Notes: a model not told the origin generated them from the letters alone. A DNA stretch of 64,000 nucleotides from Firmicutes bacterium CAG:194 (GCA_000432915.1 HF995204.1:1-64000), one strand, 5' to 3'. Positions 15,601-24,842 are shown, counted from the first letter of the stretch. Numbers and translations: made by a program.

Positions 15601-15630
15601 TATGATAACAGCTGAACTGTGCGTTTGTCA
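15601..15630 (-). promoter_or_regulatory. glnA promoter
   Basis: Perfect -35 TTGACA (15625-15630), 18-base spacer, -10 TATCAT (15601-15606), minus strand. Confidence 0.7.
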
Positions 15631-15706
15631 ATATCGCATATAATCACTGTCATACTTTTTTGTCCCGGTTCATATGCTATACAAATCTTACTTTGGGAGG
15701 CAGATC

Positions 15707-16162
15707 ATGCACTCTAAAACAAAAATTGTTGTCCTTCATATGAAAGAGCTGATCTATACCGGTATCTTTGTCCTGCTTGGCATCCTGTTTATCGTGCTTC
15801 TCGTCATGATGTTTGTCCCGGATAAAAAACAGACACAGGAAACCACAACCACAAGCTACATACCGGGTGTCTATACCACTTCACTTGCACTCGGACAAAA
15901 TAGTCTGGAAATCGAGATCGTGCTTGATGCAGAACATATCAATTCCATACGGCTTGTCAATTTAAGTGAAGCTGTGACTACCATGTATCCTCTCATTGAG
16001 CCATCCTTTGATACGCTCGTCAGTCAGATCTATGCTGGGCAGCCACTTGACCAGATCACCTTTTCCGATGAAAACAGGTATACGAGCAGCGTTCTTCTCG
16101 GTGCGATCACACAGACCTTGCAAAAAGCTGTGCCCACAGCCGATGAACAGCCGGAAAGCTGA
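15707..16162 (+). CDS. Single-span membrane protein with FMN_bind-like domain
   Basis: 151 residues from MHSKTKIVVLHMKELIYTGI (GGGAGG 6 bases upstream). One membrane helix (about 15-37), then an external domain whose layout (PGVYTTSLALGQNSLEIEIV at the start; TLVSQIYAGQPLDQITFSDE; NRYTSSVLLGAITQTLQKAV at the end) follows the FMN_bind fold. The usual Ser/Thr that carries the flavin in SGATxTS is replaced (SDENRYTSS), so covalent flavin attachment is doubtful. It converges on nadE, 11 bases between stops. The assignment is from pattern only. Confidence 0.55.
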   Translation: MHSKTKIVVLHMKELIYTGIFVLLGILFIVLLVMMFVPDKKQTQETTTTSYIPGVYTTSLALGQNSLEIEIVLDAEHINSIRLVNLSEAVTTMYPLIEPSFDTLVSQIYAGQPLDQITFSDENRYTSSVLLGAITQTLQKAVPTADEQPES

Positions 16163-16173
16163 CATTCCGGCTT

Positions 16174-18084
16174 CTACAGTTCCTCCAGCTTCTCGAGCCA
16201 GATCCTTGCGGATGCATCCGATGGCATTCGCAGATCTCCCCGGGGTGATACCGCAACACTACCGACCTTCGGGCCATCCGGCAGACAGGAACGTTTAAAG
16301 TGCTGTGCAAAGAAACGCTTATAAAATGTTTTCAGCCACTTCAGTATTGTTTCTTCATCGTAGACACCTGCAAATGCCATACAGGCGATCCGGTAGATCT
16401 TGTCCGGCGCAAAACCCATACGCAGCATATAATACAGGAAGAAATCATGCAGTTCATAAGGGCCGACCAGATCTTCTGTCTTCTGGGAGATCGTACCGTT
16501 TTCCGGTGGAAGCAGCTCCGGGCTTACCGGCGTATCCAGCACATCCAGAAGTACAGCCTGTAATTCCTCATATTCACAAGTATCCGCATAATAACGAACC
16601 AAATGGCGGACAAGCGTTTTCGGAACTCCCGCATTCACGCCGTACATGGACATATGATCTCCGTTATACGTTGCCCAGCCAAGTGCCAGCTCTGACATAT
16701 CACCTGTACCGATCACCATACCGCCCTTCTGGTTGGCAATATCCATCAGCACCTGTGTCCTCTCTCTTGCCTGTCCGTTTTCGTACGTCACATCATGCAC
16801 ACCCATATCCTGTCCGATATCCGCAAAATGCTGTTTTACAGAAGCCTTAATGTCTACCTCGATCAGTGTGGCACCAAGCGTTTTAGCAAGTTTACAGGCA
16901 TTGTCATACGTTCTGTCCGTTGTGCCAAAGCATGGCATGGTCACAGCCAGAATATTTTCTCTTTTCAGTCCCAGCATATCAAATGCGCGGACTGTCACAA
17001 GCAGGGCAAGTGTGGAATCCAGACCACCTGAAATACCGATCACCGCAGTCTGGCAGCCAGTATGCGCATAACGCTTTTTCAGCCCGCAGGACTGGATCGA
17101 CAAAATTTCTTCACAGCGTCTGTTCCTCTCTTCTGCAACGGAAGGAACGAACGGAAGCATTGGGAACTCTCGTTCTAGATAGGTTTCATCCCGGACAAGT
17201 GCAACCGGCACTACCATATATTCCGGATTCTGATCCGGCGTAAAAGTGGACATCTTCCTTCTTTCCAGACGGATCCTTTCGATATCCAGATCCGCATAAA
17301 CCGTTTCATTTGTGAAACGCTTCGCCTCTTTTAAAATCGTTCCGTTTTCCGCGATCAGATTATGTCCGCCGAAAACAAGATCCTGTGTAGATTCGCCTTC
17401 TCCCGCACTTGTATAAATATAACCACAGAGCAATCTTGCACTCGTTGCGCTGACAAGCATCTCCCGGTAGCTGTCCTTTCCGACTGTTTCATCGGAAGCA
17501 GAAAGGTTGACGATCACCGTTGCCCCTGCAAGTGCATGGGAAGTAGACGGGGTATCAGGCGTCCAGAGATCCTCACAAAGCTCTGCCGCCACACAAAGAC
17601 CCGGAATCGCATCCGCCGTAAATAAAATATCGGTTCCAAACGGTACTTCCTGTCCGTCAAACTCTACGATCACCGGCAGACGATTGCCCGGTGTAAAATG
17701 CCGTCCTTCATAAAATTCACCGTACATCGGGATATTTTTCTTTGGCACAAATCCCATCAGTTCGCCGCAGTTGATCGCTGCTGCCACATTATAAAGCTTG
17801 CCATCTTTTTCATAAGGAAGTCCGACAAAGATCAGTGCATCGATCCCATCACTTGCGGCGACGATCTGTCTGAGTGCGTCTTCTGCCGCAGAAAGCAGCG
17901 TATCCTGTAAAAACAGATCCTGACACGTATACCCGGTCAGACACAGCTCCGGAAATACCATGATCTTTGCGCCATGCTCTTCTGCCTCTGCAATCTTCTC
18001 ACATATTTTTTCTGCATTATAATACGGATCTGCCACCCTGATCTGTGGTGTAATGGCAGCTACCTTGATAAAACCGTGCTGCAT
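16174..18084 (-). CDS. nadE: Glutamine-dependent NAD+ synthetase
   Basis: 636 residues with both domains. The N-terminal nitrilase-type glutaminase (1-290) has Glu in VFPELCLTGY and Cys in VAAELCEDLWTP. The C-terminal synthetase has the ATP loop GISGGLDSTLALLV (about 350) and GTGDMSELALGW. It amidates deamido-NAD using ammonia channelled from glutamine. Last gene of a minus-strand operon that also holds hslO, 22 bases upstream. Confidence 0.95.
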   Translation of the reverse strand: MQHGFIKVAAITPQIRVADPYYNAEKICEKIAEAEEHGAKIMVFPELCLTGYTCQDLFLQDTLLSAAEDALRQIVAASDGIDALIFVGLPYEKDGKLYNVAAAINCGELMGFVPKKNIPMYGEFYEGRHFTPGNRLPVIVEFDGQEVPFGTDILFTADAIPGLCVAAELCEDLWTPDTPSTSHALAGATVIVNLSASDETVGKDSYREMLVSATSARLLCGYIYTSAGEGESTQDLVFGGHNLIAENGTILKEAKRFTNETVYADLDIERIRLERRKMSTFTPDQNPEYMVVPVALVRDETYLEREFPMLPFVPSVAEERNRRCEEILSIQSCGLKKRYAHTGCQTAVIGISGGLDSTLALLVTVRAFDMLGLKRENILAVTMPCFGTTDRTYDNACKLAKTLGATLIEVDIKASVKQHFADIGQDMGVHDVTYENGQARERTQVLMDIANQKGGMVIGTGDMSELALGWATYNGDHMSMYGVNAGVPKTLVRHLVRYYADTCEYEELQAVLLDVLDTPVSPELLPPENGTISQKTEDLVGPYELHDFFLYYMLRMGFAPDKIYRIACMAFAGVYDEETILKWLKTFYKRFFAQHFKRSCLPDGPKVGSVAVSPRGDLRMPSDASARIWLEKLEEL

Positions 18085-18106
18085 GTTCCATCCTCCTCAT
18101 TTGACT

Positions 18107-18994
18107 CTATTTTGTACACTTTTTAAGCAATTCCTGCAATTCCTGCGGCGTAAACGTATACGCAGTGTTACAGAAATGACAATTCACCTCGATCGGTTTT
18201 TCTTCCCGGATCATCTCGGTAATTTCTTTTTTTCCAACGGAAATGATCGCTTTCTCCACACGCTCCTTGCTGCAGTTGCAGTAGAAGGAAGCAGGCATCA
18301 TATCCACGATCTCCAGATCCATTCCTTCAAATAAAACTTCCAGAATACCTTCCGGCGTTTTTCCCTCTTCCAGCATAGAGGTTACACTCGAAATGTGGCT
18401 CAGGTTCTGCTCTAACTGCTCGATCGTTTCTTCCTCCGCAAATGGCATGAGCTGGACGATAAAGCCGCCTGCCTGTCTGACAGTATTATCCTTATTCATC
18501 AGGACACCCAGACCAACTGAGGAAGGAACCTGCTCGGAGGTTGCGAAATAATAGGTCAGATCTTCCGCGATCTCACCTGTCTGCAATACGGTTTGTCCAC
18601 AGTAAGGCTCCTTCAGTCCCATATCCTTGATCACACTTAAAATACCGTTTCCGATCGCGCCGCCAACATCCAGCTTGCCTTTTGCATTCGGTGGCAGAAG
18701 AACATCCGGTACATCCGCATAGCCTTTGACACGTGCCTTTGCATCTGCTGTTACCGTCAGTCCGTGCATCGGACCGTCGCCCTTTACCTGCAGCGTCAGT
18801 ATATCCGTATCCGCCTTTAACATGCTGCCCATCATTGCACCTGCACTGAGTAATCTGCCAAGTGCGGCTGTAACGACCGGAGAGGTATTGTGCTTCTGAC
18901 GTGCTGTTTCTACAAGTTCTCTTGAAGTAATGGCAAAGGCTCTGATCTGTGCCTGCTTTGCCGTTGCTCTTACAATATAATCTGACAAAATCAT
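18107..18994 (-). CDS. hslO: Redox-regulated chaperone Hsp33
   Basis: 295 residues, full length. The C-terminal zinc/redox switch is present as YCNCS and VNCHFC (the CxC...CxxC motif). The N-terminal half starts MILSDYIVRATAKQAQIRAF as in other family members. Under oxidative stress the cysteines form disulfides and the protein holds unfolding proteins. The start overlaps the methyltransferase stop by four bases. Confidence 0.95.
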   Translation of the reverse strand: MILSDYIVRATAKQAQIRAFAITSRELVETARQKHNTSPVVTAALGRLLSAGAMMGSMLKADTDILTLQVKGDGPMHGLTVTADAKARVKGYADVPDVLLPPNAKGKLDVGGAIGNGILSVIKDMGLKEPYCGQTVLQTGEIAEDLTYYFATSEQVPSSVGLGVLMNKDNTVRQAGGFIVQLMPFAEEETIEQLEQNLSHISSVTSMLEEGKTPEGILEVLFEGMDLEIVDMMPASFYCNCSKERVEKAIISVGKKEITEMIREEKPIEVNCHFCNTAYTFTPQELQELLKKCTK

Positions 18995-19749
18995 GCTTCC
19001 TTTCGTTTTCCATGTTCTCTGGCAATGATACAGATCCGCTCCGTCTGCTCTGTTACTTCCCCCTGCGTATCCACATCGATTGCTTTTAAAAATACAAGTC
19101 CCGCTTTTTGCAGGATTTCCTGCATCTGTTCGAGCGTATAGCCGCGCTGCAGATGCGTTTCCGTAAATCTCTGAAAGAGATCTTCCTGCGTCTGTACAAA
19201 GATCGTCAGGTCATATTCATTGATCTCTTCCTCCACATCATAGTAGTTTTCCCAGATAAAGCTGCAATCTTCCCGGTTTTCCGCTATGACGGTATCACCC
19301 ATGACTTCCTTATATTTATAGATTGTATTGAAATCAAAAATAAAAATGCCGTCAGGATCCAGATAATTATTAACAAGCTGGAATGTCTTGAGAAGATCTT
19401 CCTCTTCCAGCAGATAATTCATACAGTCGCAGATGCTGACCACGGCTCTGACCGTTCCGTAAAGCTCAAAGCTGCGCATATCCTGCTGTAAATACAGGAT
19501 CTGTTCGCTGTCCTGCTTTTCTCTTGCAACGGAAAGCATTTCCTCTGCATCATCCACACCGATCATATCATATCCGGCTTTACTGAGCCTTGTCGTGACA
19601 TTTCCGGTTCCACAGCCAAGTTCACAGATCAGCCCATCTATTATGTCGTATTCCTTCAGATCTCTGATCAGATGCTCCGTCCATGTGTCATAAGGAACAT
19701 TGTCCATGAGTTCATCGTATACCTTTGCAAAACTTTCGTAACTTGCCAT
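18991..19749 (-). CDS. Class I SAM-dependent methyltransferase
   Basis: 252 residues. Motif I is ICELGCGTGNVTTRL (about 40-54), followed by YDMIGVDDAEEMLSVAREK, and VVSICDCMNYLLEEEDL where the acceptor region begins. Its closest look is to small-molecule methyltransferases of Firmicutes; the substrate is unknown. Sits between a predicted exporter and hslO in one operon (9 bases after the former's stop). Confidence 0.82.
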   Translation of the reverse strand: MASYESFAKVYDELMDNVPYDTWTEHLIRDLKEYDIIDGLICELGCGTGNVTTRLSKAGYDMIGVDDAEEMLSVAREKQDSEQILYLQQDMRSFELYGTVRAVVSICDCMNYLLEEEDLLKTFQLVNNYLDPDGIFIFDFNTIYKYKEVMGDTVIAENREDCSFIWENYYDVEEEINEYDLTIFVQTQEDLFQRFTETHLQRGYTLEQMQEILQKAGLVFLKAIDVDTQGEVTEQTERICIIAREHGKRKEA

Positions 19750-19758
19750 AGCTGCCTC

Positions 19759-20241
19759 CTAGAAAATAGCACCCAGTGCGCCGAACAGACCGGCACTTGC
19801 CGCACCCATAATGATACCGGCTAAGACCACGCCAAGCATGACCGCTGTAATACTGGATTTAAAATCCATATCCAGAATGCTGGCAGCGAGTGTTCCTGTC
19901 CATGCGCCTGTGCCCGGCAGCGGAATACCGACAAATAGAAGCAGTGCCACAAAAAGTCCTCTTCCTGCCTTTTCCTGCAGCTTTTGTCCACCCTTTTCAC
20001 CTTTTTCCAGACAGAAACGGAAAAACTTACCGATCACCGGCTTATCAGCGCCCCATTCCAGCACACGTCTTGCAAAAAGATAAATAAACGGAACCGGAAC
20101 CATATTTCCGATCACAGCGACAATATATGCCTGCAGAAGCGGCAGACTGACGCGCGGAAGCTGGGAATACGGAATCGCACCTCGCAGCTCGATCAGTGGC
20201 ACCATAGAAACAAAAAACACCAATAAATATTTTTTCAACAT
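19759..20241 (-). CDS. Small multidrug-export family (COG2426) membrane protein
   Basis: 160 residues with four or five membrane spans; the start MLKKYLLVFFVSMVPLIELR followed by GAIPY is the family hallmark (PLIELRGAIPY), and LFVGIPLPGTGAWTG is the second conserved patch. Named from a distant drug-export phenotype; the true substrate is unknown. It belongs to the hisC-hslO-nadE operon. Confidence 0.8.
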   Translation of the reverse strand: MLKKYLLVFFVSMVPLIELRGAIPYSQLPRVSLPLLQAYIVAVIGNMVPVPFIYLFARRVLEWGADKPVIGKFFRFCLEKGEKGGQKLQEKAGRGLFVALLLFVGIPLPGTGAWTGTLAASILDMDFKSSITAVMLGVVLAGIIMGAASAGLFGALGAIF

Positions 20242-20266
20242 AAATACTCCTTTTATTTTTTACTTA

Positions 20267-21328
20267 TTATTCTTTTTTCTGCAGATAAGAACGTACAAAG
20301 CTGATAAATGCGTCCATTTCCTCATCTGTTCCGATCGTGATGCGCAGATAATTATCGATCAGCGGATCCGAAAAATGACGGACATAAATATTCTGCTGCT
20401 TCAGTGCTTCAAACAGTTCTACCGCATGCACGCTCTTATGCGTTGCAAAAATAAAGTTGCTCTTTGCATCCGGGAAAGTAAAACCAAGCTCCTTCAGTGC
20501 CTGCTTTACCCGCTCGCGGGTTGCTGCGATCTTTGCCGTTGTCTGTTTAAAATACGCATCATCTTTTACCGCCGCAACGCCCAGCAGCAGGGACGGACGG
20601 TTCATTGTATAGGAATTGGTTGAAAACTTCACATCATTCAGATACCGGATCAGCTTTGCGTTTCCCATCGCATATCCAATCCGCATGCCCGCCATGGCGC
20701 GCGATTTGGAAAATGTCTGTACCACAAGCAGATTGTCATACTTTTTGATCAGTGGCAGCGCACTTTCTCCCCCAAAATCAATATATGCTTCATCCACGAT
20801 CACTACGACATCAGGATTTGCCTGCACGATCTCCTCGATCACGGAAAGATCCTCCAAAAGGCCTGTCGGTGCATTGGGATTCGGGAAGATCACACCGCCG
20901 TTTGCTCCCATATAGTCTTCCTTGCGGATGTGGAAATCCGCTGCCAGCGGCTTTTTCTCATATGGGATTTTGTAAAGATCTGCCCACACATCATAAAAGG
21001 AATATGTGATCTGCGGAAATACGATCGGTCTGTCACTGTTAAAGAATGTCTGAAAAGCAAGTGCCAGCACATCATCGGAACCAACGCCGACAAATACGTT
21101 TTCCTTTTCCAGTCCGTAATACTCTGCCAGTACGCTGACCAGACTGTCTGCGTTCGGATCCGGGTATAAACGGAAATCCTCCGGCTTTAATCCGGCAAGT
21201 GCCTCTGTCACACCCGGTGCGGGCGGATAAGGACATTCATTTGTATTTAATTTGATCATATGCGCTTTGTTCGGCTGTTCCCCCGGTGTATAAGGCACAA
21301 CCTTTCTGACGTTCTCTTCCCAACTCAT
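20267..21328 (-). CDS. hisC: Histidinol-phosphate aminotransferase
   Basis: 353 residues, class I/II aminotransferase. Visible: KLNTNECPYPPAPGV at the substrate site, PNPNAPTG, VDEAYIDF and the PLP lysine in VQTFSKSRAMAGMRIGYA. HisC converts imidazole-acetol phosphate to histidinol phosphate. It is separated from other his genes here, so it may also serve aromatic amino acids. Operon partner of the upstream membrane glycosyltransferase (43 bases). Confidence 0.88.
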   Translation of the reverse strand: MSWEENVRKVVPYTPGEQPNKAHMIKLNTNECPYPPAPGVTEALAGLKPEDFRLYPDPNADSLVSVLAEYYGLEKENVFVGVGSDDVLALAFQTFFNSDRPIVFPQITYSFYDVWADLYKIPYEKKPLAADFHIRKEDYMGANGGVIFPNPNAPTGLLEDLSVIEEIVQANPDVVVIVDEAYIDFGGESALPLIKKYDNLLVVQTFSKSRAMAGMRIGYAMGNAKLIRYLNDVKFSTNSYTMNRPSLLLGVAAVKDDAYFKQTTAKIAATRERVKQALKELGFTFPDAKSNFIFATHKSVHAVELFEALKQQNIYVRHFSDPLIDNYLRITIGTDEEMDAFISFVRSYLQKKE

Positions 21329-21371
21329 CTGTGCTGCCTCCTGCTTTCTCTGTTTTCTTTCAGTCCTGCTA

Positions 21372-23090
21372 TCATTCAGATTTTTCCTTCTTTATTATAC
21401 ACAAAGATTCTGTTTCTTCCATATGCAATCTATCATATTTTTCCGCAATCCATTTTCCAAACGGATTCTGTGCAAAAAATTTCTCTCTGTTATCGATCGT
21501 ATTCTTAGCCAGTACGATCACCGTCGGCTCTTTTTCCGGGTATTCTGTAAAATATTCCACCCACTGCTCATTAAATGCCGGCGTACTGATCGTAGACGGT
21601 GAAACAAATGGGCAGTTTGCGGATAAATTCAAAATACCGTCCGTTCCCAGAAACAGCAGCTTATCATCCGGCTGTGTCACACATTGCACCGTCTCATGCT
21701 CCTGCATATACTGCTCCGCCTCTTCGGGTAGTACATAAATCCCGGCAAGTGCTCCTTCCGTCACCTGAACTCTCTGCTGTCTGACTGTGGAAGGCCCATA
21801 TTCCGTAATGCGCACATAATACCCCTTGCAGAACAACAGGCTGAGCACAAAAAGCACTGTCGTCGCAAATAATAGCTGTTCTTTTTGCGGATATTTTTTC
21901 AAAAGCAAAGAAAAGCCCGCCAGAATGCCAAGTCCCAGGTAAGAGCTGCTCGAATCCGGTCCTACATTGGAAAATACCAAAATGCCCACAAATGCGACCA
22001 GCATCAGGAAGATTGGCACATAAAACAGTGGTCTGTCCGTATTTCGCACATTCCATCCGGCAATACAGATGCACAGGAAAAACAGCAGATAACGCACTTG
22101 AAAATGGAACGGTCCCATCTGAATGCCAACAAGATTGCCAAGGATCATCAAAAGAGAGGTTTCTGCCACAAAGAGCAAAAGGAACGCCAGAAACAGGCTG
22201 CCCTTTTCCTTCCTTTTCTTCTGCTTAAAGATCTGCAGGATAAGTGCTGCAAGCAGCGGAAGTACACTGAGGATCAATAGCTGCTTTGCCACGTTCAGCC
22301 ACTGCTGCCCATATAAAAGCAGCTTTGTCTGCATTGTAAACTGGTGGGTTCCGTCCATAAATACCTTCGGAATACCGGAAAGAAAATCAGCCACCGGCAT
22401 AAACAGCAGTATATATAGAAAGAATACAACTGCACTGACCGCACAGCCTGCAGTAAAAAGAAGACATTTTCTGCATTTATCTTTCCCGGAAAGTGCTTTG
22501 TTACACATACAGATCGTCACTAAAACCGCCGGATATAACAGCACCATGCCCGGATAGGCAAGCACTGTAAATGCCAGGGAAAGTCCCGCCAGAAAATCCT
22601 GCCAAAGCTGTTTTTTCTCCGTTCCTCTTTCTTCCAGTAAGCATGTAAACAATAAGGTAAGTCCCCATACCTGCTGCATGGAAAAATCCAGCGATATGAT
22701 CCACTTCGGTAAGAGGTTCAGATACAAAAGTGCAAATAAAAGGCTCCAGTCCGCTGTCAGATATTTTCTTGTCTTTCTGTAAATAAGCACTGTCATGCCA
22801 AGATGTAGCAGTGTCGCAACAATGCGCAGATAAAGCACCATATAAGCGGTCGATCCGGTCACCTGATAAAACAGCCATAAAAAAGCTGCGGGCAGAAGCG
22901 CGGAAGTCTGGTGTACCTCCCACATATCCGCAAACAGGTGATCTCCCTGCAGAAGCCGGAATGGCATGGAAACCGCATAACCTTCATCAATATCAAAGCC
23001 GATCAGGAGCTGATTTACCGCTGCCACGACAGATAACAGGATCAGGATCCACAATATTCCGTTTTTTATTTTCTTATCTTCAAACTGCAT
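21372..23090 (-). CDS. Multi-spanning membrane protein, GT-C glycosyltransferase-like
   Basis: 572 residues with about eleven membrane spans. After the first span comes an external loop with acidic and aromatic residues (GFDIDEGYAVSMPFRLLQGD then HLFADMWEVHQ), the place where GT-C enzymes such as ArnT/PMT keep a catalytic Asp; DIDEGY and MWEVHQ fit that pattern. The C-terminal 100 residues form a soluble extracellular domain. Probable role: transfer of a sugar from a lipid carrier to an envelope polymer. No closer assignment. First gene of the operon running to nadE. Confidence 0.55.
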   Translation of the reverse strand: MQFEDKKIKNGILWILILLSVVAAVNQLLIGFDIDEGYAVSMPFRLLQGDHLFADMWEVHQTSALLPAAFLWLFYQVTGSTAYMVLYLRIVATLLHLGMTVLIYRKTRKYLTADWSLLFALLYLNLLPKWIISLDFSMQQVWGLTLLFTCLLEERGTEKKQLWQDFLAGLSLAFTVLAYPGMVLLYPAVLVTICMCNKALSGKDKCRKCLLFTAGCAVSAVVFFLYILLFMPVADFLSGIPKVFMDGTHQFTMQTKLLLYGQQWLNVAKQLLILSVLPLLAALILQIFKQKKRKEKGSLFLAFLLLFVAETSLLMILGNLVGIQMGPFHFQVRYLLFFLCICIAGWNVRNTDRPLFYVPIFLMLVAFVGILVFSNVGPDSSSSYLGLGILAGFSLLLKKYPQKEQLLFATTVLFVLSLLFCKGYYVRITEYGPSTVRQQRVQVTEGALAGIYVLPEEAEQYMQEHETVQCVTQPDDKLLFLGTDGILNLSANCPFVSPSTISTPAFNEQWVEYFTEYPEKEPTVIVLAKNTIDNREKFFAQNPFGKWIAEKYDRLHMEETESLCIIKKEKSE

Positions 23091-23135
23091 ATCGCATCTC
23101 TTTCCTATATAATTGCTATGATGCCAGGGTCTAAA

Positions 23136-23178
23136 GGTCTAAACCCTCATAAGCCTGCTCACAGGTGGGTGAAAGACC
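23136..23178 (-). ncRNA. Structured 5' leader of the glycosyltransferase-nadE operon
   Basis: Minus strand: three nested stems GGTCT/AGACC, ACCC/GGGT and CCTG/CAGG with a TGAG loop fold into one rod with internal loops. It lies in the 125-base leader between the promoter and the first gene. I do not recognise the family; no terminator follows it. Confidence 0.35.
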
Positions 23179-23222
23179 TTGGTTCCGCACCGATATTAGC
23201 ACGATCAAATATCACAGGCTCT

Positions 23223-23252
23223 ATTATAAGCTGTCTTATTTCTTCAAGTCAA
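23223..23252 (-). promoter_or_regulatory. Promoter of the 23090-16174 operon
   Basis: -35 TTGACT (23247-23252, inside the end of the preceding gene), 18 bases, perfect -10 TATAAT (23223-23228), minus strand. Confidence 0.6.
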
Positions 23253-24009
23253 TGTTATTGTCGCGGAGCAGGCAAATACAGCCTGCCAGAAGCAATACGA
23301 TACAAAGGATGATAAAACCCGGTAATAACGGACCTCCTGTTTTTTCTTCCGTTTCTTCACCGCCTTCCGTTTTTTCTTTGCCTGTTGTCTCTGCAGTGTC
23401 CTGCCAGACAGAAGGCTGCTCCTGTGCCTTCCTTTCCTGTTTCGCAGTCTCTCCACTGCCATTTTTTCCACTGCTATTTCCCGATTTGGCTGTTTTATCC
23501 CCATTTGTCTGCGTTTCCTGATTTGGTACATGAAATTGCTGTCTGTCATTTGCGGAAACTGAGGCTGTGCTTTCTGCCGGGACTTTGGACTGTCCGGGAT
23601 CTGTCCCCATGCCATCCGCTTTGCTTACAGGTGTGGCGAAATTTTCCTGCCCGGGTGCTTCTGTATCCGGTCGTGGTGTTCCAGCGACTTTGGAGCTTGG
23701 TGCGGGAGTTGCGGATCTTGTATCCAATTCTGACACAGGATATGAATCGGCAGTTTTTGCTTGCCGTTCCATTGTTGACTGTGATTCCGGTTTTGTTTGT
23801 GCCTCCGACACGGGCTGCGATGCATCCGGTTCCGCCGATTCCTGCGCCGCTGGCGCAGCATCAACCGGCGCTTGCTCCTCCTGCCCGCCGATCAACACCT
23901 CATCCACGACAACACTGCCAAAGGCATATTCCCCCATACACAAGGCAAAAATAAGGCAGATGATCCCTATCCTTACCGCTCTCCGGTAACCATATTCTGT
24001 TTTTTGCAT
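23236..24009 (-). CDS. Secreted low-complexity membrane-anchored protein
   Basis: 257 residues from MQKTEYGYRRAVRIGIICLI (AAGGAG 5 bases upstream; a longer frame to 24129 has no site). Signal-like hydrophobic segment (about 12-30), then about 180 residues rich in Glu, Ala, Pro, Thr, Ser and Gln with no globular pattern, and a C-terminal membrane helix (LLPGFIILCIVLLLAGCICL) with a short charged tail. There is no LPXTG motif. Probably a wall-spanning surface protein; function unknown. Composition is biased but the frame has a good promoter and RBS. Confidence 0.6.
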   Translation of the reverse strand: MQKTEYGYRRAVRIGIICLIFALCMGEYAFGSVVVDEVLIGGQEEQAPVDAAPAAQESAEPDASQPVSEAQTKPESQSTMERQAKTADSYPVSELDTRSATPAPSSKVAGTPRPDTEAPGQENFATPVSKADGMGTDPGQSKVPAESTASVSANDRQQFHVPNQETQTNGDKTAKSGNSSGKNGSGETAKQERKAQEQPSVWQDTAETTGKEKTEGGEETEEKTGGPLLPGFIILCIVLLLAGCICLLRDNNIDLKK

Positions 24010-24140
24010 AAAAACTCCTTCCTGTTTGTATTCTGAACAATTTACTTTGGGTAATTCGATCCGAATGGATCTTTTGATGCGATCAGGCTGACCGCTTAGA
24101 TGGATGTAGTATAGCATATGCGCTTTCAAATAGGAAGAAG

Positions 24141-24169
24141 ATTTTATTTTTTTAATAAACCGTTGTCAA
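24141..24169 (-). promoter_or_regulatory. Promoter of the secreted low-complexity protein
   Basis: Perfect -35 TTGACA (24164-24169), 17 bases, -10 TAAAAT (24141-24146), minus strand; gives a leader of about 125 bases. Three copies of AGTTATAAA lie just upstream (24171-24207). Confidence 0.55.
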
Positions 24170-24227
24170 AAGTTATAAAGAGTTATAAAAGAAATAAAAA
24201 GTTATAAAAGAGATGGGATCATTGACA

Positions 24228-24842
24228 TCATAACTTCTGTTCTCTCTCACAGATTACCAGCAGACTCCCGTCTGCAACGATGATCTGTGCTTCTGTTCCG
24301 ATAAATTCGTTACTGGTACCGATCGGGAAAGTGTTGGTCAGCACCGCATCTGTCAGCTCATAGGCAAGTCCGCGGAGTGTCACGCCCCTTGCTTCTTTTT
24401 CAAAGGAAAATACAGAAAGGAGCCCCTTTCTACCGGCAGAAAAGATAAGTGTTTCATTATGGAGCAGATGCACTTCTTCCTTCTCTCCGTATAAAACAGC
24501 CTGACAGCCCTGCCCCTGCAAAAAAGCCAGCACCTGAAGATTAGCGATCGTATGATCCAGTCTGCCACCAATCCCGCCATAAAGCACAAACTTCCGATAG
24601 CCTCTTTTCAGTCCTTCCCTGACAGCAAGCAGCATATCCGTATCATCCTTCTGCACCGGATGTCTGATGATCTGCTCGCCCTCCGGTACATATCCCAGCG
24701 AATCAAAATCTCCCACGACAAGATCCGGCTTTTGTCCCTGCAGATAAGCATAGCCGCCATCTGCAGCGATCAGCAGATCGCCTTTTTCTAATTTCTCTGT
24801 ACTACCACATGGCATTGCGCCATAAATATAACAAGTTGCCAT
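24228..24842 (-). CDS. thiN: Thiamine pyrophosphokinase
   Basis: 204 residues starting MATCYIYGAMPCG (GAGAGGC just upstream; a start four codons earlier is possible). Motifs: LLIAADGGYAYL, VVGDFDSLG (nucleotide site), HPVQKDDTDMLLA and GGIGGRLDHTIANLQVL (catalytic core). It makes thiamine diphosphate from thiamine and ATP. It sits apart from rsgA/rpe, its common partners, and 50 bases after the SGNH-like gene's far end in the opposite gene order, so probably has its own promoter. Confidence 0.9.
   Translation of the reverse strand: MATCYIYGAMPCGSTEKLEKGDLLIAADGGYAYLQGQKPDLVVGDFDSLGYVPEGEQIIRHPVQKDDTDMLLAVREGLKRGYRKFVLYGGIGGRLDHTIANLQVLAFLQGQGCQAVLYGEKEEVHLLHNETLIFSAGRKGLLSVFSFEKEARGVTLRGLAYELTDAVLTNTFPIGTSNEFIGTEAQIIVADGSLLVICEREQKL

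Noticed and set aside
15487..15630. glnA leader as a canonical ANTAR double-hexaloop antiterminator
   Set aside because: The hexaloop of the only suitable small hairpin is GAUCAG (no A1/G4 pattern) and it lies after, not before, the terminator.
23385..23989. Long plus-strand frames opposite the secreted low-complexity protein
   Set aside because: Codon bias of the repeat-rich minus-strand gene opens the opposite frames; the minus frame has promoter, RBS, signal segment and membrane anchor.
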